Origin: Nocardia paucivorans NBRC 100373
GTDB taxonomy: Bacteria; Actinomycetota; Actinomycetes; Mycobacteriales; Mycobacteriaceae
Length of the DNA: 64,000 bases
Direction of reading: 5' to 3'
Assembly (NCBI RefSeq): GCF_000308675.1
Contig: NZ_BAGE01000018.1
Location: 62,001 to 126,000, forward strand
The notes beneath the pieces were generated by a model, which was not told where the DNA came from, searched no databases, and saw nothing but the letters and a program-made list of their open reading frames with translations. The translations under genes were made by a program, and so were the position numbers. This document shows positions 11,557 through 21,793 of the stretch, piece after piece (within the stretch, counting starts at the first letter, position 1; each line of letters starts with the position of its first letter).

Positions 11557-12260
11557 TTCGGTGCTCGCAGGACGAATCCCACCCCGCGAATGGTGTGCAG
11601 TAGCCGGGGCGTGCCGTCCGCTTCCATTTTGCGCCGAAGATAACCGACGAAAACATCCACCACATTCGTATCGGCGGCGAAATCGTAGCCCCACACCAGT
11701 TCCAACAGTCGCTCCCGACTCAATACCACCCCCGCATTGCGGGCGAGCGTGGACAGCAATTCGAATTCTCGGGTGGTCAATTCGATCTCCCGCCCCCGCA
11801 CCGAGGCCCGATACCCCGCCACATCCACCGCGAGCGGACCGACCACGATACCGTCCGGCGACGCGGCGGGGGTATCGGTACGTCGGCGTAGCAGCGCCCT
11901 GATTCGGGCCACCAGCTCCGCCAGTACGAAAGGCTTGATCAGGTAGTCATCGGCCCCCGACTCCAGACCCGCGATTCGGTCGTCGACCGAACTGCGGGCG
12001 CTGAGCACGCAGATCGGCACCTCGTTGCCCAGGGCGCGCAGCGCGGTCACCACCCCCGCACCATCCAGTACGGGTAGATTCATATCCAGCACGATCGCAT
12101 CCGGCGAATGCTCGGAAACCGTCCGCAACGCGGCGGCCCCGTCCCGAGCGACCAGCACCTGGAACCCGGAGAGCCGCAGCCCGCGCTCCACGGAAGCGAG
12201 CACATCATCGTCGTCGTCGACAACGAGGACGGTCGGGGCCGCGGTCTGCTCGTCGGTCAC
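11553..12260 (-). CDS. prrA: OmpR-family response regulator PrrA
   Basis: The receiver domain (about 10-125) has the acidic cluster DDDDDV, the phosphorylated Asp59 in [12 protein letters not shown] and the Lys in YLIKPFV. The winged-helix DNA-binding domain (about 140-235) contains [16 protein letters not shown] and the conserved [33 protein letters not shown] 12260 is chosen (235 residues); a GTG at 12296 would add 12 residues of unclear value. It stands first in a two-gene operon with prrB. The recognition helix is close to what I recall of mycobacterial PrrA. Confidence 0.92.
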   Translation of the reverse strand: MTDEQTAAPTVLVVDDDDDVLASVERGLRLSGFQVLVARDGAAALRTVSEHSPDAIVLDMNLPVLDGAGVVTALRALGNEVPICVLSARSSVDDRIAGLESGADDYLIKPFVLAELVARIRALLRRRTDTPAASPDGIVVGPLAVDVAGYRASVRGREIELTTREFELLSTLARNAGVVLSRERLLELVWGYDFAADTNVVDVFVGYLRRKMEADGTPRLLHTIRGVGFVLRAPK

Positions 12261-12338
12261 GCTCCAATTCTGCCCGTGCGCCACCGGCACCCCCACCCTT
12301 GACTCGGGGCCGTGCCCGGCTTCGGTTCCGCGCTATCG

Positions 12339-12731
12339 TCAGGCGGGGCCATCGGCTCGGACGTAGCCGTGGCAGGTATCCGCGACGGTGCGCAGGGTGG
12401 CAGCCAGCCCCTGGGTGCTCGGGTCGTCGTCGGCCCGGCGGGCGGTATCGGGATTCTGGTCGAGGTAGTTTTGCAGGTCGGCGCGCCGCTCCTCCACCGG
12501 CTGCTCGAACTTCACGCGCAGATCGGCCTTCAGTTCCGGATTGGAGTCCAGGATCATCGCCAGTTGGGGCGCGTGATCGTGCAATGCGGCGTCGACCTGC
12601 TCGAAGGAGCAGTCCGAGGCGAGTAGCGGTTCGGCCATTTCCAGTGGACCCGCCGCGGCGAGGGCGGGGCACAGCAGTCCGATCGCCACTACGGCCGCCG
12701 CGATACCGAACTTCCTGTTCGAGCGGGTCAT
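12339..12731 (-). CDS. Secreted hemophore-related protein
   Basis: From ATG 12731, with an excellent AAGGAGG site upstream, the product is 130 residues. A Sec signal peptide is clear (FGIAAAVVAIGLLCPALAAAGP, cleavage near residue 27). The mature part is helical, with two cysteines placed to form a disulfide (SDCSFEQVDAAL and VADTCHGYV). It contains the pattern HAPQLAMILDSNPELKADLRVKFEQPVEERR, typical of the actinobacterial hemophore-related family (Rv0203-like haem-binding fold). Haem binding itself is an inference. It is transcribed in the same direction as the acyl-CoA synthetase ending 35 bases upstream. Confidence 0.75.
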   Translation of the reverse strand: MTRSNRKFGIAAAVVAIGLLCPALAAAGPLEMAEPLLASDCSFEQVDAALHDHAPQLAMILDSNPELKADLRVKFEQPVEERRADLQNYLDQNPDTARRADDDPSTQGLAATLRTVADTCHGYVRADGPA

Positions 12732-12766
12732 CCGGTGCCTCCTTCGTTGTGCCGTGACGTATCTCG

Positions 12767-14743
12767 TCACGGCTGGGGGTGCGGTGTCCTGATGACTTCT
12801 TCCAGGGTGGTCAAGACGGTGGGGTCCTCGATGGTGGACGGCGGATCATACGGTTCACCCGCGGTGATCTGCCGAATGGTCTTGCGCAGAATCTTGCCGG
12901 ATCTGGTCTTGGGTAGTGCGGGAACCACGACGGCGTCGTGCAGCCCGGCGATGGGACCGATCTGTTGGCGGACCCGTTGGGCCAGTTCGTCGCGCAGTGT
13001 ATCGGGATCGATGGTGACCTCGGCCTTCAACACCACATAGGCGATGGGGCGTTGGCCCTTGAGCTCGTCGGGCAGGCCGATCACCGCGCATTCGGCGACG
13101 GCTTCGTGGCCCGCGACGGCGGCCTCGATACTTCCCGCGGAGAGGCGGTGACCCGCCATATTGATCACATCGTCGGTTCGTCCGAGCACGAACAGGTAGC
13201 CGTCCTCGTCGAAATACCCGGAGTCGCCGGTCATGTAGTGGCCCGGGAAGTCCGCGAGGTAGGCGCGTTGATAACCCTTCTCGTCGTGCCATAGTCCGGT
13301 GAGCGTGCCCGGGGGAAGGGGGAGGCCGATCACGATACTGCCCTCGGTATTGGCCGGCACCGGATTACCGGAGGAGTCCAGGACACGCAGCCGGAAACCG
13401 GGGACCGGCACCGAGGACGATCCGGGTTTGATCGGAAGCGGTTGCAGCCCGAGCGGATTCGCGCACACCGGCCAACCGGTCTCGGTCTGCCACCAGTGGT
13501 CGACCACCGGGCAGTCGGTGCGGCCGGCCAGCAGGGTCTCGGCCGCCCAGGTATAGGTCGCCGGGTCGAGTCGCTCACCCGCGCAGAACAGGGCGCGTAG
13601 CGAGGAAAGGTCGTATTCACGGGCCAGTGCGGCGTCCGGGTCGGCGCGGCGGATGGCCCGCAGCGCGGTCGGCGCGGTGAACAGGGTGTGCACCCGATAC
13701 TCGGCCACTATGCGCCAATACGCACTTGCATCCGGGGTCCCGGTGGGTTTGCCCTCGTACAGCAGTGTGGTCGCGCCGACCAGCAGCGGCGCGTAGACGA
13801 TATAGGAATGGCCGACCACCCAGCCGACATCCGAGGCGGTCCACATCACCTGTCCGGGGCCGACATCATAGATATTGCGCATCGACCAGGCCAGTGCGAC
13901 GGCGTGCCCCCCGTTGTCGCGGACCACGCCCTTCGGCTTACCGGTGGTGCCGGAGGTATAGAGGATGTACAGCGGATCGGTGGCGGCCACCGAGACCGGT
14001 TCCACCGCTTCGGCGCCGACCAGCGCCTCGTCCCAGTCCAGCCATTGCGCCGCCACGCTGTCCGTCGAGCCCGGCAGGGTGTCGGTGGCCGGCTGTGGGG
14101 CGGGGAACCGGTTCGACGGAAAACCGGGCCGATGTTTCACCAGCACCGTCCGGGGAGCGATGGTCGTGGCCAGTTCGAGGGCGCGCAGCACGATCGGCGG
14201 ATAGTCGATCTGTCGCCCTGGTTCCAGGCCCCCGGAGGCGGTGATGATCAGGACCGGTTCCGCGTCGTCTATGCGCGCGGCCAGTTCGGGTGCGGCGAAC
14301 CCACCGAACACCACCGAGTGCACGGCCCCGATTCGCGCGCAGGCCAACATGGCGATCACCGCTTCGGGGATCATCGGCAAATAGATGACGACCCGATCTC
14401 CGGTGGTCACACCGAGCCGCTGCAATACCCCCGCGAAAATCGCGACTTCCTCGAGGAGTTCGGCATAGGTATAGATACGGGTCGCACCGGTCATGGCGGA
14501 TTCGTATATGAGTGCCGGTTGGTCGGCACGGCCCGCCGATTCGTGCACATGCCGGTCCAGGGCGTTATAGGAAGTATTGAGTCGGGCGTCCGGAAACCAC
14601 CGGGGTGTAGGGCGCGCGGCGGAATCGAGAATTTGGGTCGGTGGCACATCCCAATCAATGGCATCGGCGGCACGGGCCCAGAACTCGGCCGGATCGACCA
14701 GACTGGTCTGATAGACCGGCCGATACTCGTTCCTCGCGTTCAC
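12767..14743 (-). CDS. Propionyl-CoA/acetyl-CoA synthetase family ligase
   Basis: This 658-residue AMP-forming acyl-CoA synthetase activates a short carboxylic acid with ATP and CoA. It has the ACS-type N-terminal cap (FWARAADAIDWDVPP), LNTSYNALDRH, the ATP loop YILYTSGTTGKPKGVV, VDHWWQTETGWP around the substrate pocket, and the hinge/core GDSGYFDEDGYLFVLGRTDDVINMAGHRLS. The Lys of RSGKILRKTI is the residue commonly acetylated to switch such enzymes off. The order and length fit the PrpE/ACSS3 branch better than classical Acs, but the substrate is not proven. GTG 14743 is the chosen start. Confidence 0.87.
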   Translation of the reverse strand: MNARNEYRPVYQTSLVDPAEFWARAADAIDWDVPPTQILDSAARPTPRWFPDARLNTSYNALDRHVHESAGRADQPALIYESAMTGATRIYTYAELLEEVAIFAGVLQRLGVTTGDRVVIYLPMIPEAVIAMLACARIGAVHSVVFGGFAAPELAARIDDAEPVLIITASGGLEPGRQIDYPPIVLRALELATTIAPRTVLVKHRPGFPSNRFPAPQPATDTLPGSTDSVAAQWLDWDEALVGAEAVEPVSVAATDPLYILYTSGTTGKPKGVVRDNGGHAVALAWSMRNIYDVGPGQVMWTASDVGWVVGHSYIVYAPLLVGATTLLYEGKPTGTPDASAYWRIVAEYRVHTLFTAPTALRAIRRADPDAALAREYDLSSLRALFCAGERLDPATYTWAAETLLAGRTDCPVVDHWWQTETGWPVCANPLGLQPLPIKPGSSSVPVPGFRLRVLDSSGNPVPANTEGSIVIGLPLPPGTLTGLWHDEKGYQRAYLADFPGHYMTGDSGYFDEDGYLFVLGRTDDVINMAGHRLSAGSIEAAVAGHEAVAECAVIGLPDELKGQRPIAYVVLKAEVTIDPDTLRDELAQRVRQQIGPIAGLHDAVVVPALPKTRSGKILRKTIRQITAGEPYDPPSTIEDPTVLTTLEEVIRTPHPQP

Positions 14744-15023
14744 CCGTGACTCCCTAGCCTCGCCTCGCACCCGCCCTCGATAGATCAGCATGATTGTGGC
14801 AGACTTCACGCGAGCCCCAGATGGGAGCCGCGACCATTGATTTCGCCTGGAACAACCTGGTCATCGACCATCGAACCGGCCGGGGTACACCAAGAAGTTA
14901 TCTATCCGTTAGAATCCGATGACATCAATTCGGTCCGTCGTAGACGCAACTTCTCGGCCAGCCGCGATCCTCGGTCAGCTCCACTGTCGTGCCGGCGCGT
15001 GAATGTGGAGTCGCTGATGATGC

Positions 15024-18000
15024 ATGGCTGGGGCCAGGTTGGAAAGTGAGTTGGAGATGCGCGACGCCGCTAGGTCCGGCAGGAAGCGTTGGGCGCTCAG
15101 TAACTGGGACCTGCGCTGGAAGGTCACGGCCGTATTGGCCGTGCCCCTGGCGGTCGCGGTCGGGCTCGGCGTGTCCAGGATCTCATCGCAGTGGAGTGAA
15201 GCGAACCGGCTCGCCGCCGCTGCCGAGAATGTCGGCATAATTCCGACGGTGACCGGTCTGAGCGCGGCGACCTCGACGGTCGCGGGTTCGGCGGTTATCA
15301 CCCTCGCCCCCGGCCGATCCCTGGTGACCGACGAGAACATCACCACATTGGACAAGGCGTTGGCCGCGGCCGAGGCGGCGGTGGGGGAGCTCAGCGACGT
15401 CCCCGAAGCGCAACAGGCGTTCACGGAGATGATCGACGGTGCCAAGGCGGTGCGCGCCAATGGCAAGGCGCCCTCGCCGCTGCCGCCCGCCGAGGCGGCA
15501 GCCCAGATCGACTCCTACCGCAGCGCAGGTGTGCGAACTGTGGAGGCCATCGTATCCGAGGTCAGCGCCTCCTCGATCGACCCGTCCAAACTCCGCCTGG
15601 TCGACTCGCTCAACGCCCGATCCGCCATGCTCGGCGAGGTGGTCGCCGTGGCCGAGATCATGCGTGATCCGGTCACCGGTGTGCAGAGCTATCTGGCCTC
15701 GGCGAATACCGGGCGCACACTGGTGAACATCCTGAGCCACCGCTACAGCGCCGATGACCCCGATATCGGCATCCTTCGCCAGGGGATCGAGGCGCGCGTC
15801 GGATTGGTCACCGGTCCTGAGACACAAGCGGGTCGATTGCCGATCGGTGAAGCGCGCCAGTCACTGTTGAGCAGTCTCGACACCACCGAGAAACTGGTCG
15901 CCGAAGCCACCGCCGCGATCGACGGCGGCGTGCAGGAAATGGCCGACCGGGCGCTGCGGGATGCGATCGTCTACAGCATCGTGGTGCTGTTGACCATTCT
16001 GGCCGCGTTGCTGCTGGCCGTTTTCGTCGCGCGGTCGATGATCGTGCCGCTGCACCGGCTACGACTGGCCGCACTGCGGGTCGCCGAGAGCGATCTGCCG
16101 GAAGAGGTCGCCGAACTCCGTAACGGTGCGTCGCCCGAACAGGTGCCGCTCGAGCCCATGCCGATCCGCAGTGATGAGGAGATCGGTCAGCTGGCCCGAG
16201 CCATCGACGATATCCACGGTCAGGCGTTGCGTCTGGCCAGTGACCAGGCGCAGATGCGTTCCCAGGTCAACGATATGTTCGAGACCCTGGCCCGGCGCAG
16301 TAAATCGCTCGTCGACCATCAGCTCACGCTCATCGAGGCGATGGAGTACGACGAGAAGGACCCGCGTCTGCTGGAGAACCTGTTCCGGCTGGACCATCTC
16401 GCCGCCCGTATGCGCCGAAACGGCGACAACCTGCTGATTCTGGCCGGTACCAAACAGCGCCGGGCCAAGTCGGCCCCGGTCGAGATCGCCGACGTGCTGC
16501 GGGCCGCGATCTCCGAGGTCGAGGACTACGAACGCGTCAAACTGGGCGCGACCCCGCGGGGTGCGCTGGTCGAACCCGCCGCCTCCGATATCGCGCACCT
16601 GTTCGCCGAACTACTGGACAACGCGCTGCGCGCCTCGCCGCCGGAGACGGACGTCAAGTTCACTTTTGCCCAGGCCCATGACCAGGGTCTGCTCATCGAG
16701 GTGGCCGACCGCGGTATCGGTATGCCACCGGCCGAGATGGCCGAGATCAACCGCAGGCTGGAGAGCACCGCCGAGCCCGGCCCGGACACCGCCCGACACA
16801 TGGGTCTGTTCGTGGTCGGCCGCCTGGCCGAACGTCACGGGCTCACGGTCCGGCTGCGACCCACCTTCGATACCGCCCGCGACCCCGGTGTCACGGTCAC
16901 TGTGCACATTCCGCTCGGCCTGATCGTCGCAGGGCAGACCCAGATCCTGCCGCTGGCTTCCGCGTCCGGCCCGCAGCCGGCGGTGCCGAAGCCCGAGGAC
17001 GAGAAGAAGGCGGCCGAGGTCGGGCCGAAGCAGCCCACAGCGGCGTCCGCCATGCAAACGCGTGGCATCAGCCGGACCCCCGGCGGCAATGTCATGGTGA
17101 CGGTCGACCCCGGGATGAGCGGTCCGATTCCGGTCACCGAGCGGCCCGGCACAGTCGAGAACCGTCCGGGACCGACACCGTCCCGCCCGGCCGCGTCGAC
17201 CGGACCCAACGGATTGCCGCAGCGTCAGCCCGGCTCGGCCATGGCCGGCGGTCTGCGCGGTCAGGGAGAGCAGTCCGCGACCAGCCTGCGATCCGCCAAT
17301 ACGGGTTCCATGCCGCAGCGCGGCAAACTCGCTGCCGCGAGCCTGCCCAAACGTAACCTCGGTCCCGGGACCCCGCAGCCCCCGCGCTCCGGAGACACCC
17401 CGAGCGAATCGTCCACGGGTGGAATACCGCCGCAGGACAGCGCACGTGATCTCCTGACGCAACGCCGCCCCGGAGCGAGCGGGCCGTCAGCGGAAGGACC
17501 TACGGGCCTGCCGCAGCGTCGGCCGGGCGCCAATGGTGTGCCGCCGCGCGACGGTGGTGCCGATGATGCCGCGGTGGCGCGGGAAACGAGCACACCGCAG
17601 GTCTCGCGCGGGGCCGGCGGCCTGCCGCAGCGCCGGCCCACCACCCCTGGGACGAGTGCCAACGGCCGCCCTTCGGAGGAATCGGCCGCGGGTCCGTTGC
17701 CGCAGCGTGGTGGGGATTCGGGTGGTCCGTCGCGTGATCCGTTGTCGGGTCCGTTGCCGCAGCGTGGTGGGGATTCGGGTGGTCCGTCGCGTGATCCGCT
17801 CTCGGGTCCGTTGCCGCAGGGTGATTCCGGTTCCACCGGCTTGCCGCGGCGGGACCAGGCCGCGAGTGGGCTGCCCCGTCGGGAGCCGGGCACGAACAGC
17901 GCCCCAACACGCGATGCCGCCGCGAGCGGTCTGCCGCGGCGGGATACGGGCGCGGTCCCGCCGCCCCGCGAGACGACCGGCGGAATTCCGCGCCGCGAGC

Positions 18001-18734
18001 CGGCTCCGGAAGGGCTGCCGCAGCGTGGTCCCGGTGGTGGTCTGCCGCAGCGCGGTGTGAACGGGGTACCGCAGCGTCCGCAGCCGGCCGGTGCGGAGGC
18101 CTCCGCACCGGCACCGGAACTGCCCAACCGCGGTGGGCGACCCGCAGGCCCGACCGGTCTGCCACAGCGTTCACCGGGTGCCACTCGGATGCCGGACCGT
18201 ACCGAGAACCCGCCGGGGGTCGCGCTGCCGCGGCGTAGCGCCGAACCGACGGCCGGCGATCGGCCCGGAGCCGGGGGCGAAGGTGGTGCGGCGCGCGACC
18301 AGGGTCGACACAGCCACCGCTCCAATCCGGCGAAAACGGCCTCGTTCTTCCAGACCCGCCTACAGCCCGCCGAGGAGAACGATGGTGTGATGGGTGGAAC
18401 GCCCATCTTCGCCGAAATGATGTCGGCCTGGCTGGCCGATCCGAACGCGGATCGGTCCCAGGTGGCTGCCTCCTTTGAATCTCCTGGTGACGAAGGATGG
18501 CAAGCGGCCCGCCGGGTCAGTGAGGAGAAACCGGAGACCAGGACGGCTGCCGGTCTGCCGCAGCGTAATCCGGGTGGTCGGCTGATTCCCGGCGGTGTCA
18601 GTGGCGCCGCCGAACGCACGCCGACTCGCAATCCTGAACTCATCCGGTCAAGCTTGAGTCGTCACCAGCAAGGCGTTCGGGATGGCCGTGCAATGAGAGC
18701 AATGAACCTAACCGGAGACAAAGGAGACCGATGA
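15024..18734 (+). CDS. Conservon sensor kinase-like protein CvnA with a very long LPQR-repeat tail
   Basis: The product is 1,236 residues from ATG 15024 (ATG 15057 is an alternative). TM1 lies near 30-50, a helical nitrate/nitrite-sensing-like extracytoplasmic domain at 60-310, TM2 near 313-337, then HAMP. The kinase core has [20 protein letters not shown] in place of a classical H box. The ATPase motifs are [10 protein letters not shown] (about 527), ADRGIGMPP (about 559) and [13 protein letters not shown]. From about residue 640 to 1236 the chain is disordered, rich in P, G, R and S, with at least fifteen short L-P-[QR]-R motifs. In Streptomyces conservons CvnA works with CvnB, C and D as a membrane-linked G-protein-like switch. 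cvnB starts within its stop codon. Confidence 0.9.
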   Translation: MAGARLESELEMRDAARSGRKRWALSNWDLRWKVTAVLAVPLAVAVGLGVSRISSQWSEANRLAAAAENVGIIPTVTGLSAATSTVAGSAVITLAPGRSLVTDENITTLDKALAAAEAAVGELSDVPEAQQAFTEMIDGAKAVRANGKAPSPLPPAEAAAQIDSYRSAGVRTVEAIVSEVSASSIDPSKLRLVDSLNARSAMLGEVVAVAEIMRDPVTGVQSYLASANTGRTLVNILSHRYSADDPDIGILRQGIEARVGLVTGPETQAGRLPIGEARQSLLSSLDTTEKLVAEATAAIDGGVQEMADRALRDAIVYSIVVLLTILAALLLAVFVARSMIVPLHRLRLAALRVAESDLPEEVAELRNGASPEQVPLEPMPIRSDEEIGQLARAIDDIHGQALRLASDQAQMRSQVNDMFETLARRSKSLVDHQLTLIEAMEYDEKDPRLLENLFRLDHLAARMRRNGDNLLILAGTKQRRAKSAPVEIADVLRAAISEVEDYERVKLGATPRGALVEPAASDIAHLFAELLDNALRASPPETDVKFTFAQAHDQGLLIEVADRGIGMPPAEMAEINRRLESTAEPGPDTARHMGLFVVGRLAERHGLTVRLRPTFDTARDPGVTVTVHIPLGLIVAGQTQILPLASASGPQPAVPKPEDEKKAAEVGPKQPTAASAMQTRGISRTPGGNVMVTVDPGMSGPIPVTERPGTVENRPGPTPSRPAASTGPNGLPQRQPGSAMAGGLRGQGEQSATSLRSANTGSMPQRGKLAAASLPKRNLGPGTPQPPRSGDTPSESSTGGIPPQDSARDLLTQRRPGASGPSAEGPTGLPQRRPGANGVPPRDGGADDAAVARETSTPQVSRGAGGLPQRRPTTPGTSANGRPSEESAAGPLPQRGGDSGGPSRDPLSGPLPQRGGDSGGPSRDPLSGPLPQGDSGSTGLPRRDQAASGLPRREPGTNSAPTRDAAASGLPRRDTGAVPPPRETTGGIPRREPAPEGLPQRGPGGGLPQRGVNGVPQRPQPAGAEASAPAPELPNRGGRPAGPTGLPQRSPGATRMPDRTENPPGVALPRRSAEPTAGDRPGAGGEGGAARDQGRHSHRSNPAKTASFFQTRLQPAEENDGVMGGTPIFAEMMSAWLADPNADRSQVAASFESPGDEGWQAARRVSEEKPETRTAAGLPQRNPGGRLIPGGVSGAAERTPTRNPELIRSSLSRHQQGVRDGRAMRAMNLTGDKGDR
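17691..17804 (+). repeat. 57-base tandem duplication within cvnA
   Basis: Two nearly identical 57-base units (17691-17747 and 17748-17804) encode the same 19 residues, [19 protein letters not shown], twice. A third partial copy begins at 17805 (GPLPQ). They differ only near the unit end (gttgtcg against gctctcg). This shows the tail growing by in-frame tandem duplication. Confidence 0.95.
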
Positions 18735-19144
18735 GCCCCGATCTAGGTGGTACGAACCGTCAGCTGGATTGGCTGGTTTCAAACTTCGCCAATGAGGTTC
18801 CGGGTGTAGCCCATGCCGTGTTGGTTTCGGCCGACGGCCTGCTGATGGCTGCCAGCGCGCAGCTTCCGGTGGACCGGGCCGAACAGCTATCGGCGGTTAC
18901 GGCCGGGCTGGCCAGTCTCTCCGTCGGCGTGTCGAACCTTTTCGAAGGTGGGACCGTGCTGCAGTCCGTCGTCGAGATGGAGCACGGTTATCTGTTGCTG
19001 ATGGCCGTTGGTGACGGGTCGTATCTCGCCGTGCTGACCAATACGTCCTGCGATATCGGTCAGGTCGGCTATGAGATGGCGTTGTTGGTCGAGCGCGTAG
19101 GCCAGACCGTTCAGGCCACTCCACGCGTCACGATGGGTTCCTGA
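18731..19144 (+). CDS. Roadblock/LC7-domain protein CvnB
   Basis: This 137-residue single-domain roadblock/LC7 protein begins [31 protein letters not shown] and continues with [14 protein letters not shown] and a final helical part. Such proteins act as partners or regulators of small GTPases, here the CvnD protein two genes on. ATG 18731 overlaps the cvnA TGA, so translation is coupled. It is the second gene of the four-gene conservon. Confidence 0.95.
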   Translation: MSPDLGGTNRQLDWLVSNFANEVPGVAHAVLVSADGLLMAASAQLPVDRAEQLSAVTAGLASLSVGVSNLFEGGTVLQSVVEMEHGYLLLMAVGDGSYLAVLTNTSCDIGQVGYEMALLVERVGQTVQATPRVTMGS

Positions 19145-19151
19145 TGGTGGG

Positions 19152-19526
19152 ATGGACATAGAAGATCACCGTATGGGCAGCGCCGAGCCCAGTCTCGTTC
19201 GGCCTTATTCGCTGACCGCGGGCCGCACCAGACCCAAAATCGAACTGGCGCTGGAAGCGCTCGTCGCCTCGCATCCGTCGGCCTTCGAGCGCCAGTTCGA
19301 GTTGTCCAATATCGAGACGTCCATAGTCGAGTTGTGCAGGGAGTCGCCGTCGGTCGCCGAGCTGGCGGCTCGACTGGAGTTACCGATCGGGGTGGCGCGG
19401 GTACTCGTAGCGGACCTGATCGAAGCCGGGCATGTCCGCGTTTCGGCGACATTGAAAGACGATTCCAGCGACGATGAACGTCGCGAGCTGATCGAAAGGG
19501 TTCTGAGTGGACTCCGGCGTATATGA
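19152..19526 (+). CDS. DUF742 protein CvnC
   Basis: The 124-residue protein has the DUF742 pattern: SLVRPYSLTAGRTRP near the N-terminus, FELSNIETSIVELCRESPSVAELAARLELPIGVARVLVADLIEAGHVRV (a winged-helix-like segment), and the final ELIERVLSGLRRI, which is diagnostic. It is the third conserved component of the conservon, thought to work with the GTPase. Its last 20 bases overlap the start of the next gene. Confidence 0.93.
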   Translation: MDIEDHRMGSAEPSLVRPYSLTAGRTRPKIELALEALVASHPSAFERQFELSNIETSIVELCRESPSVAELAARLELPIGVARVLVADLIEAGHVRVSATLKDDSSDDERRELIERVLSGLRRI

Positions 19527-20109
19527 TTCGACGGCGAATGTCGATACGCGCACGAGCAAGCCGACCTCGGCGAAAATCGTGGTCGCAGGGGGTTTCGGTG
19601 TAGGTAAGACCACATTGGTGGGTGCGGTTTCGGAAATCGTTCCGCTGCGCACCGAGGCTCTGGTGACCAATGCCAGCGCCGGTATCGACAGCCTCGCCGG
19701 TATCGAGAGCAAGTCCACCACCACGGTGGCCATGGACTTCGGTCGAATCAGCCTTGCCGAGGACCTGGTGCTGTATTTGTTCGGTACGCCGGGTCAGTAT
19801 CGCTTCTGGTTCATGTGGGACGATCTGATCCGCGGTGCCATCGGCGCCGTGGTGCTGATCGATACCCGCAGGCTGGAGGACAGCTTTGCCGCGGTCGACT
19901 ATTTCGAGGCACGTAATCTGCCGTTCCTGGTGGCGCTCAACGAATTCGACGACGCTCCGCGCTATCCGATCGAGGACATCCGTCAGGCGTTGGCGGTGCC
20001 CGAGGAGGTGCCGATCATGTCCATCGACGCGCGTCGGCGGGAACCCGCCAAACAGGCGTTGGTTGCGCTCACCGAGTACGCGCTGCGCAAGGTCACCCAG
20101 GGGTATTGA
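19507..20109 (+). CDS. Conservon GTPase-like protein CvnD
   Basis: The 200-residue P-loop protein has Walker A GGFGVGKTTLVG, a switch region ending FGTPGQYRFWFMWDDL (G3), the NEFD of VALNEFDDAP in place of NKxD (G4), and a C-terminal helix. This is the conservon ATP/GTP-binding family, comparable to MglA/Arf-like GTPases. The GTG at 19507 lies within cvnC. It completes the cvnABCD unit; no cytochrome P450 (sometimes a fifth gene in Streptomyces conservons) follows. Confidence 0.94.
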   Translation: MDSGVYDSTANVDTRTSKPTSAKIVVAGGFGVGKTTLVGAVSEIVPLRTEALVTNASAGIDSLAGIESKSTTTVAMDFGRISLAEDLVLYLFGTPGQYRFWFMWDDLIRGAIGAVVLIDTRRLEDSFAAVDYFEARNLPFLVALNEFDDAPRYPIEDIRQALAVPEEVPIMSIDARRREPAKQALVALTEYALRKVTQGY

Positions 20110-20167
20110 GACGAGACCCGGCCACCGGTAACGGTGCGTCGGACACTGCGTCGATGGTGAGGGGGCA

Positions 20168-21703
20168 GTGTCGTTGAGCAGTGCACCACGGCGGATCTCC
20201 GCTCACGAGTTCCTGGCCACGCTGCTGGATCCGGATACCTTCGTGAGCTGGGACAGCCCCCCGCTACCGGTGGCCGGGACCGAGCGTTATCGAGCCGAAC
20301 TGGCGCAGGCGGCCGAGACCGCGGGCACCGACGAAGCGGTGCTCACCGGTGAGGGACTGCTGCGCGGTCGGCGGATCGCGGTCATCGCCTGCGAGTTCGG
20401 CTTCCTCGCGGGTTCGATCGGGGTCGCGGCGGCGGAGCGAATAGCCGAGGCGGTCGAACGCGCGACCGCCGAGGGGTTGCCCGTGATCGCCTCGCCGACC
20501 TCGGGCGGTACCCGAATGCAGGAGGGCACACTCGCTTTCGTGCAGATGGTGAAGATCGCCGGGGCGGTGGCCGAGCACAAGGCCGCCGGCCACCCCTATG
20601 TGGTATATCTGCGCAATCCCACCATGGGCGGGGTGTGCGCCTCCTGGGGATCGTTGGGGCACATAACATTCGCCGAACCCGGCGCGCTCATCGGTTTTCT
20701 CGGCCCTCGGGTGTATCGGGCGCTCTACGATCGACCTTTCCCGGAAGGCGTGCAGACCGCGGAGAACCTGTACCGCAACGGTGTGATCGATGGGGTCGTC
20801 GGAGTGAAGATCTTCCGAAGGATCGCCCATCGCGCGCTGAGCGTGTTCGGTGGGGTCCCGGATCCCGTCGTGATTCCCGATCGAGAACGGTTCGACCCGA
20901 GGGCCGCCCGTGCGCTCGATGACGTCGCGGCCTGGGATTCGGTGTTGGTTTCTCGTCGCCGGGAGCGGCCGGGACTGCGGGATCTGCTTCGTCATGTGAC
21001 CTCTCGGGTCCCGCTCAGCGGCACCGGCCAGGGCGAATCCGATCGCACGGTGGTGTTGGCGCTGGCCCGGTTCCGCGGACAGCCCTGTGTGGTCTTCGGA
21101 CACGACCGTTCGGGGCAGCACGGTGAACACACCATGGGGCCGGCGGCGCTGCGCGAGGCTCGCCGCAGTATGCAGCTCGCCCGTGAACTTCGGTTACCGC
21201 TGGTACTGGTGATCGATACCGTGGGGGCGGCCCTGTCCAAAGAGGCGGAAGAGCGCGGTCTGGCTCCGGAAATCGCCCGCTGTATCGCGGATCTGGTGAC
21301 CTTGGATACGCCGACCGTCTCGGTGCTGCTCGGTCAGGGAACCGGGGGTGGCGCCTTGGCCCTGCTGCCGGCCGACCGAGTACTGGCCGCAGCCCACGGT
21401 TGGCTGGCTCCGCTACCGCCGGAGGGAGCCAGTGCCATCGTGTATCGCGATACCGATCATGCGCCGGAACTCGCTCGGGCACAGCGTATTCGGGCAATCG
21501 ATCTGCTCGCCGACGGAATCGTGGACCGGATCGTCGACGAGTATCCGGATGCGGCGATGGAGCCGGTGGAGTTCGTGCGCCGTATGGTCGCCGCGATTGC
21601 CCGGGAACTTACCGATCTGCGTGGTCGGCCGACCGCCGAGCTTCGCGCGGCGCGCTCGGCCAAGTGGCGTCGCCTTCCGGCGCGGTTGACGGAGTCCTCC
21701 TGA
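20168..21703 (+). CDS. accD3: Acetyl-CoA carboxylase carboxyltransferase, fused beta-alpha (AccD3 type)
   Basis: The 511-residue protein joins both crotonase-fold halves of a biotin-dependent carboxyltransferase. The N-terminal half has PVIASPTSGGTRMQEGTLAF and YLRNPTMGGVCASWGSLGH (carboxybiotin and acyl-CoA oxyanion loops). The C-terminal half has LPLVLVIDTVGAALSKEAEERG and VSVLLGQGTGGGALALLPADRVLA. It would transfer the carboxyl group to an acyl-CoA together with a separate biotinylated alpha subunit not in this window. It matches Rv0904c, which in M. tuberculosis sits next to prrA; here the conservon and other genes intervene. The start is GTG 20168. Confidence 0.88.
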   Translation: MSLSSAPRRISAHEFLATLLDPDTFVSWDSPPLPVAGTERYRAELAQAAETAGTDEAVLTGEGLLRGRRIAVIACEFGFLAGSIGVAAAERIAEAVERATAEGLPVIASPTSGGTRMQEGTLAFVQMVKIAGAVAEHKAAGHPYVVYLRNPTMGGVCASWGSLGHITFAEPGALIGFLGPRVYRALYDRPFPEGVQTAENLYRNGVIDGVVGVKIFRRIAHRALSVFGGVPDPVVIPDRERFDPRAARALDDVAAWDSVLVSRRRERPGLRDLLRHVTSRVPLSGTGQGESDRTVVLALARFRGQPCVVFGHDRSGQHGEHTMGPAALREARRSMQLARELRLPLVLVIDTVGAALSKEAEERGLAPEIARCIADLVTLDTPTVSVLLGQGTGGGALALLPADRVLAAAHGWLAPLPPEGASAIVYRDTDHAPELARAQRIRAIDLLADGIVDRIVDEYPDAAMEPVEFVRRMVAAIARELTDLRGRPTAELRAARSAKWRRLPARLTESS

Positions 21704-21793
21704 TTCGAGACCCATCGTTGTCCTTCGTGATTCCGCATCCCGCGGAGTCCGATTCGGACACCGACGCGGGTGTCACCGAACCGGCGGCGATGT

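Noticed and set aside
17691..17804. Repeated units that could look like a CRISPR array
   Set aside because: The units are adjacent with no spacers, are in frame and encode part of cvnA, so they are a coding tandem duplication.
21730..21765. Short hairpin GTCCGA/TCGGAC after accD3
   Set aside because: The arms are 6 bases with a 1-base loop, too small to call a terminator.
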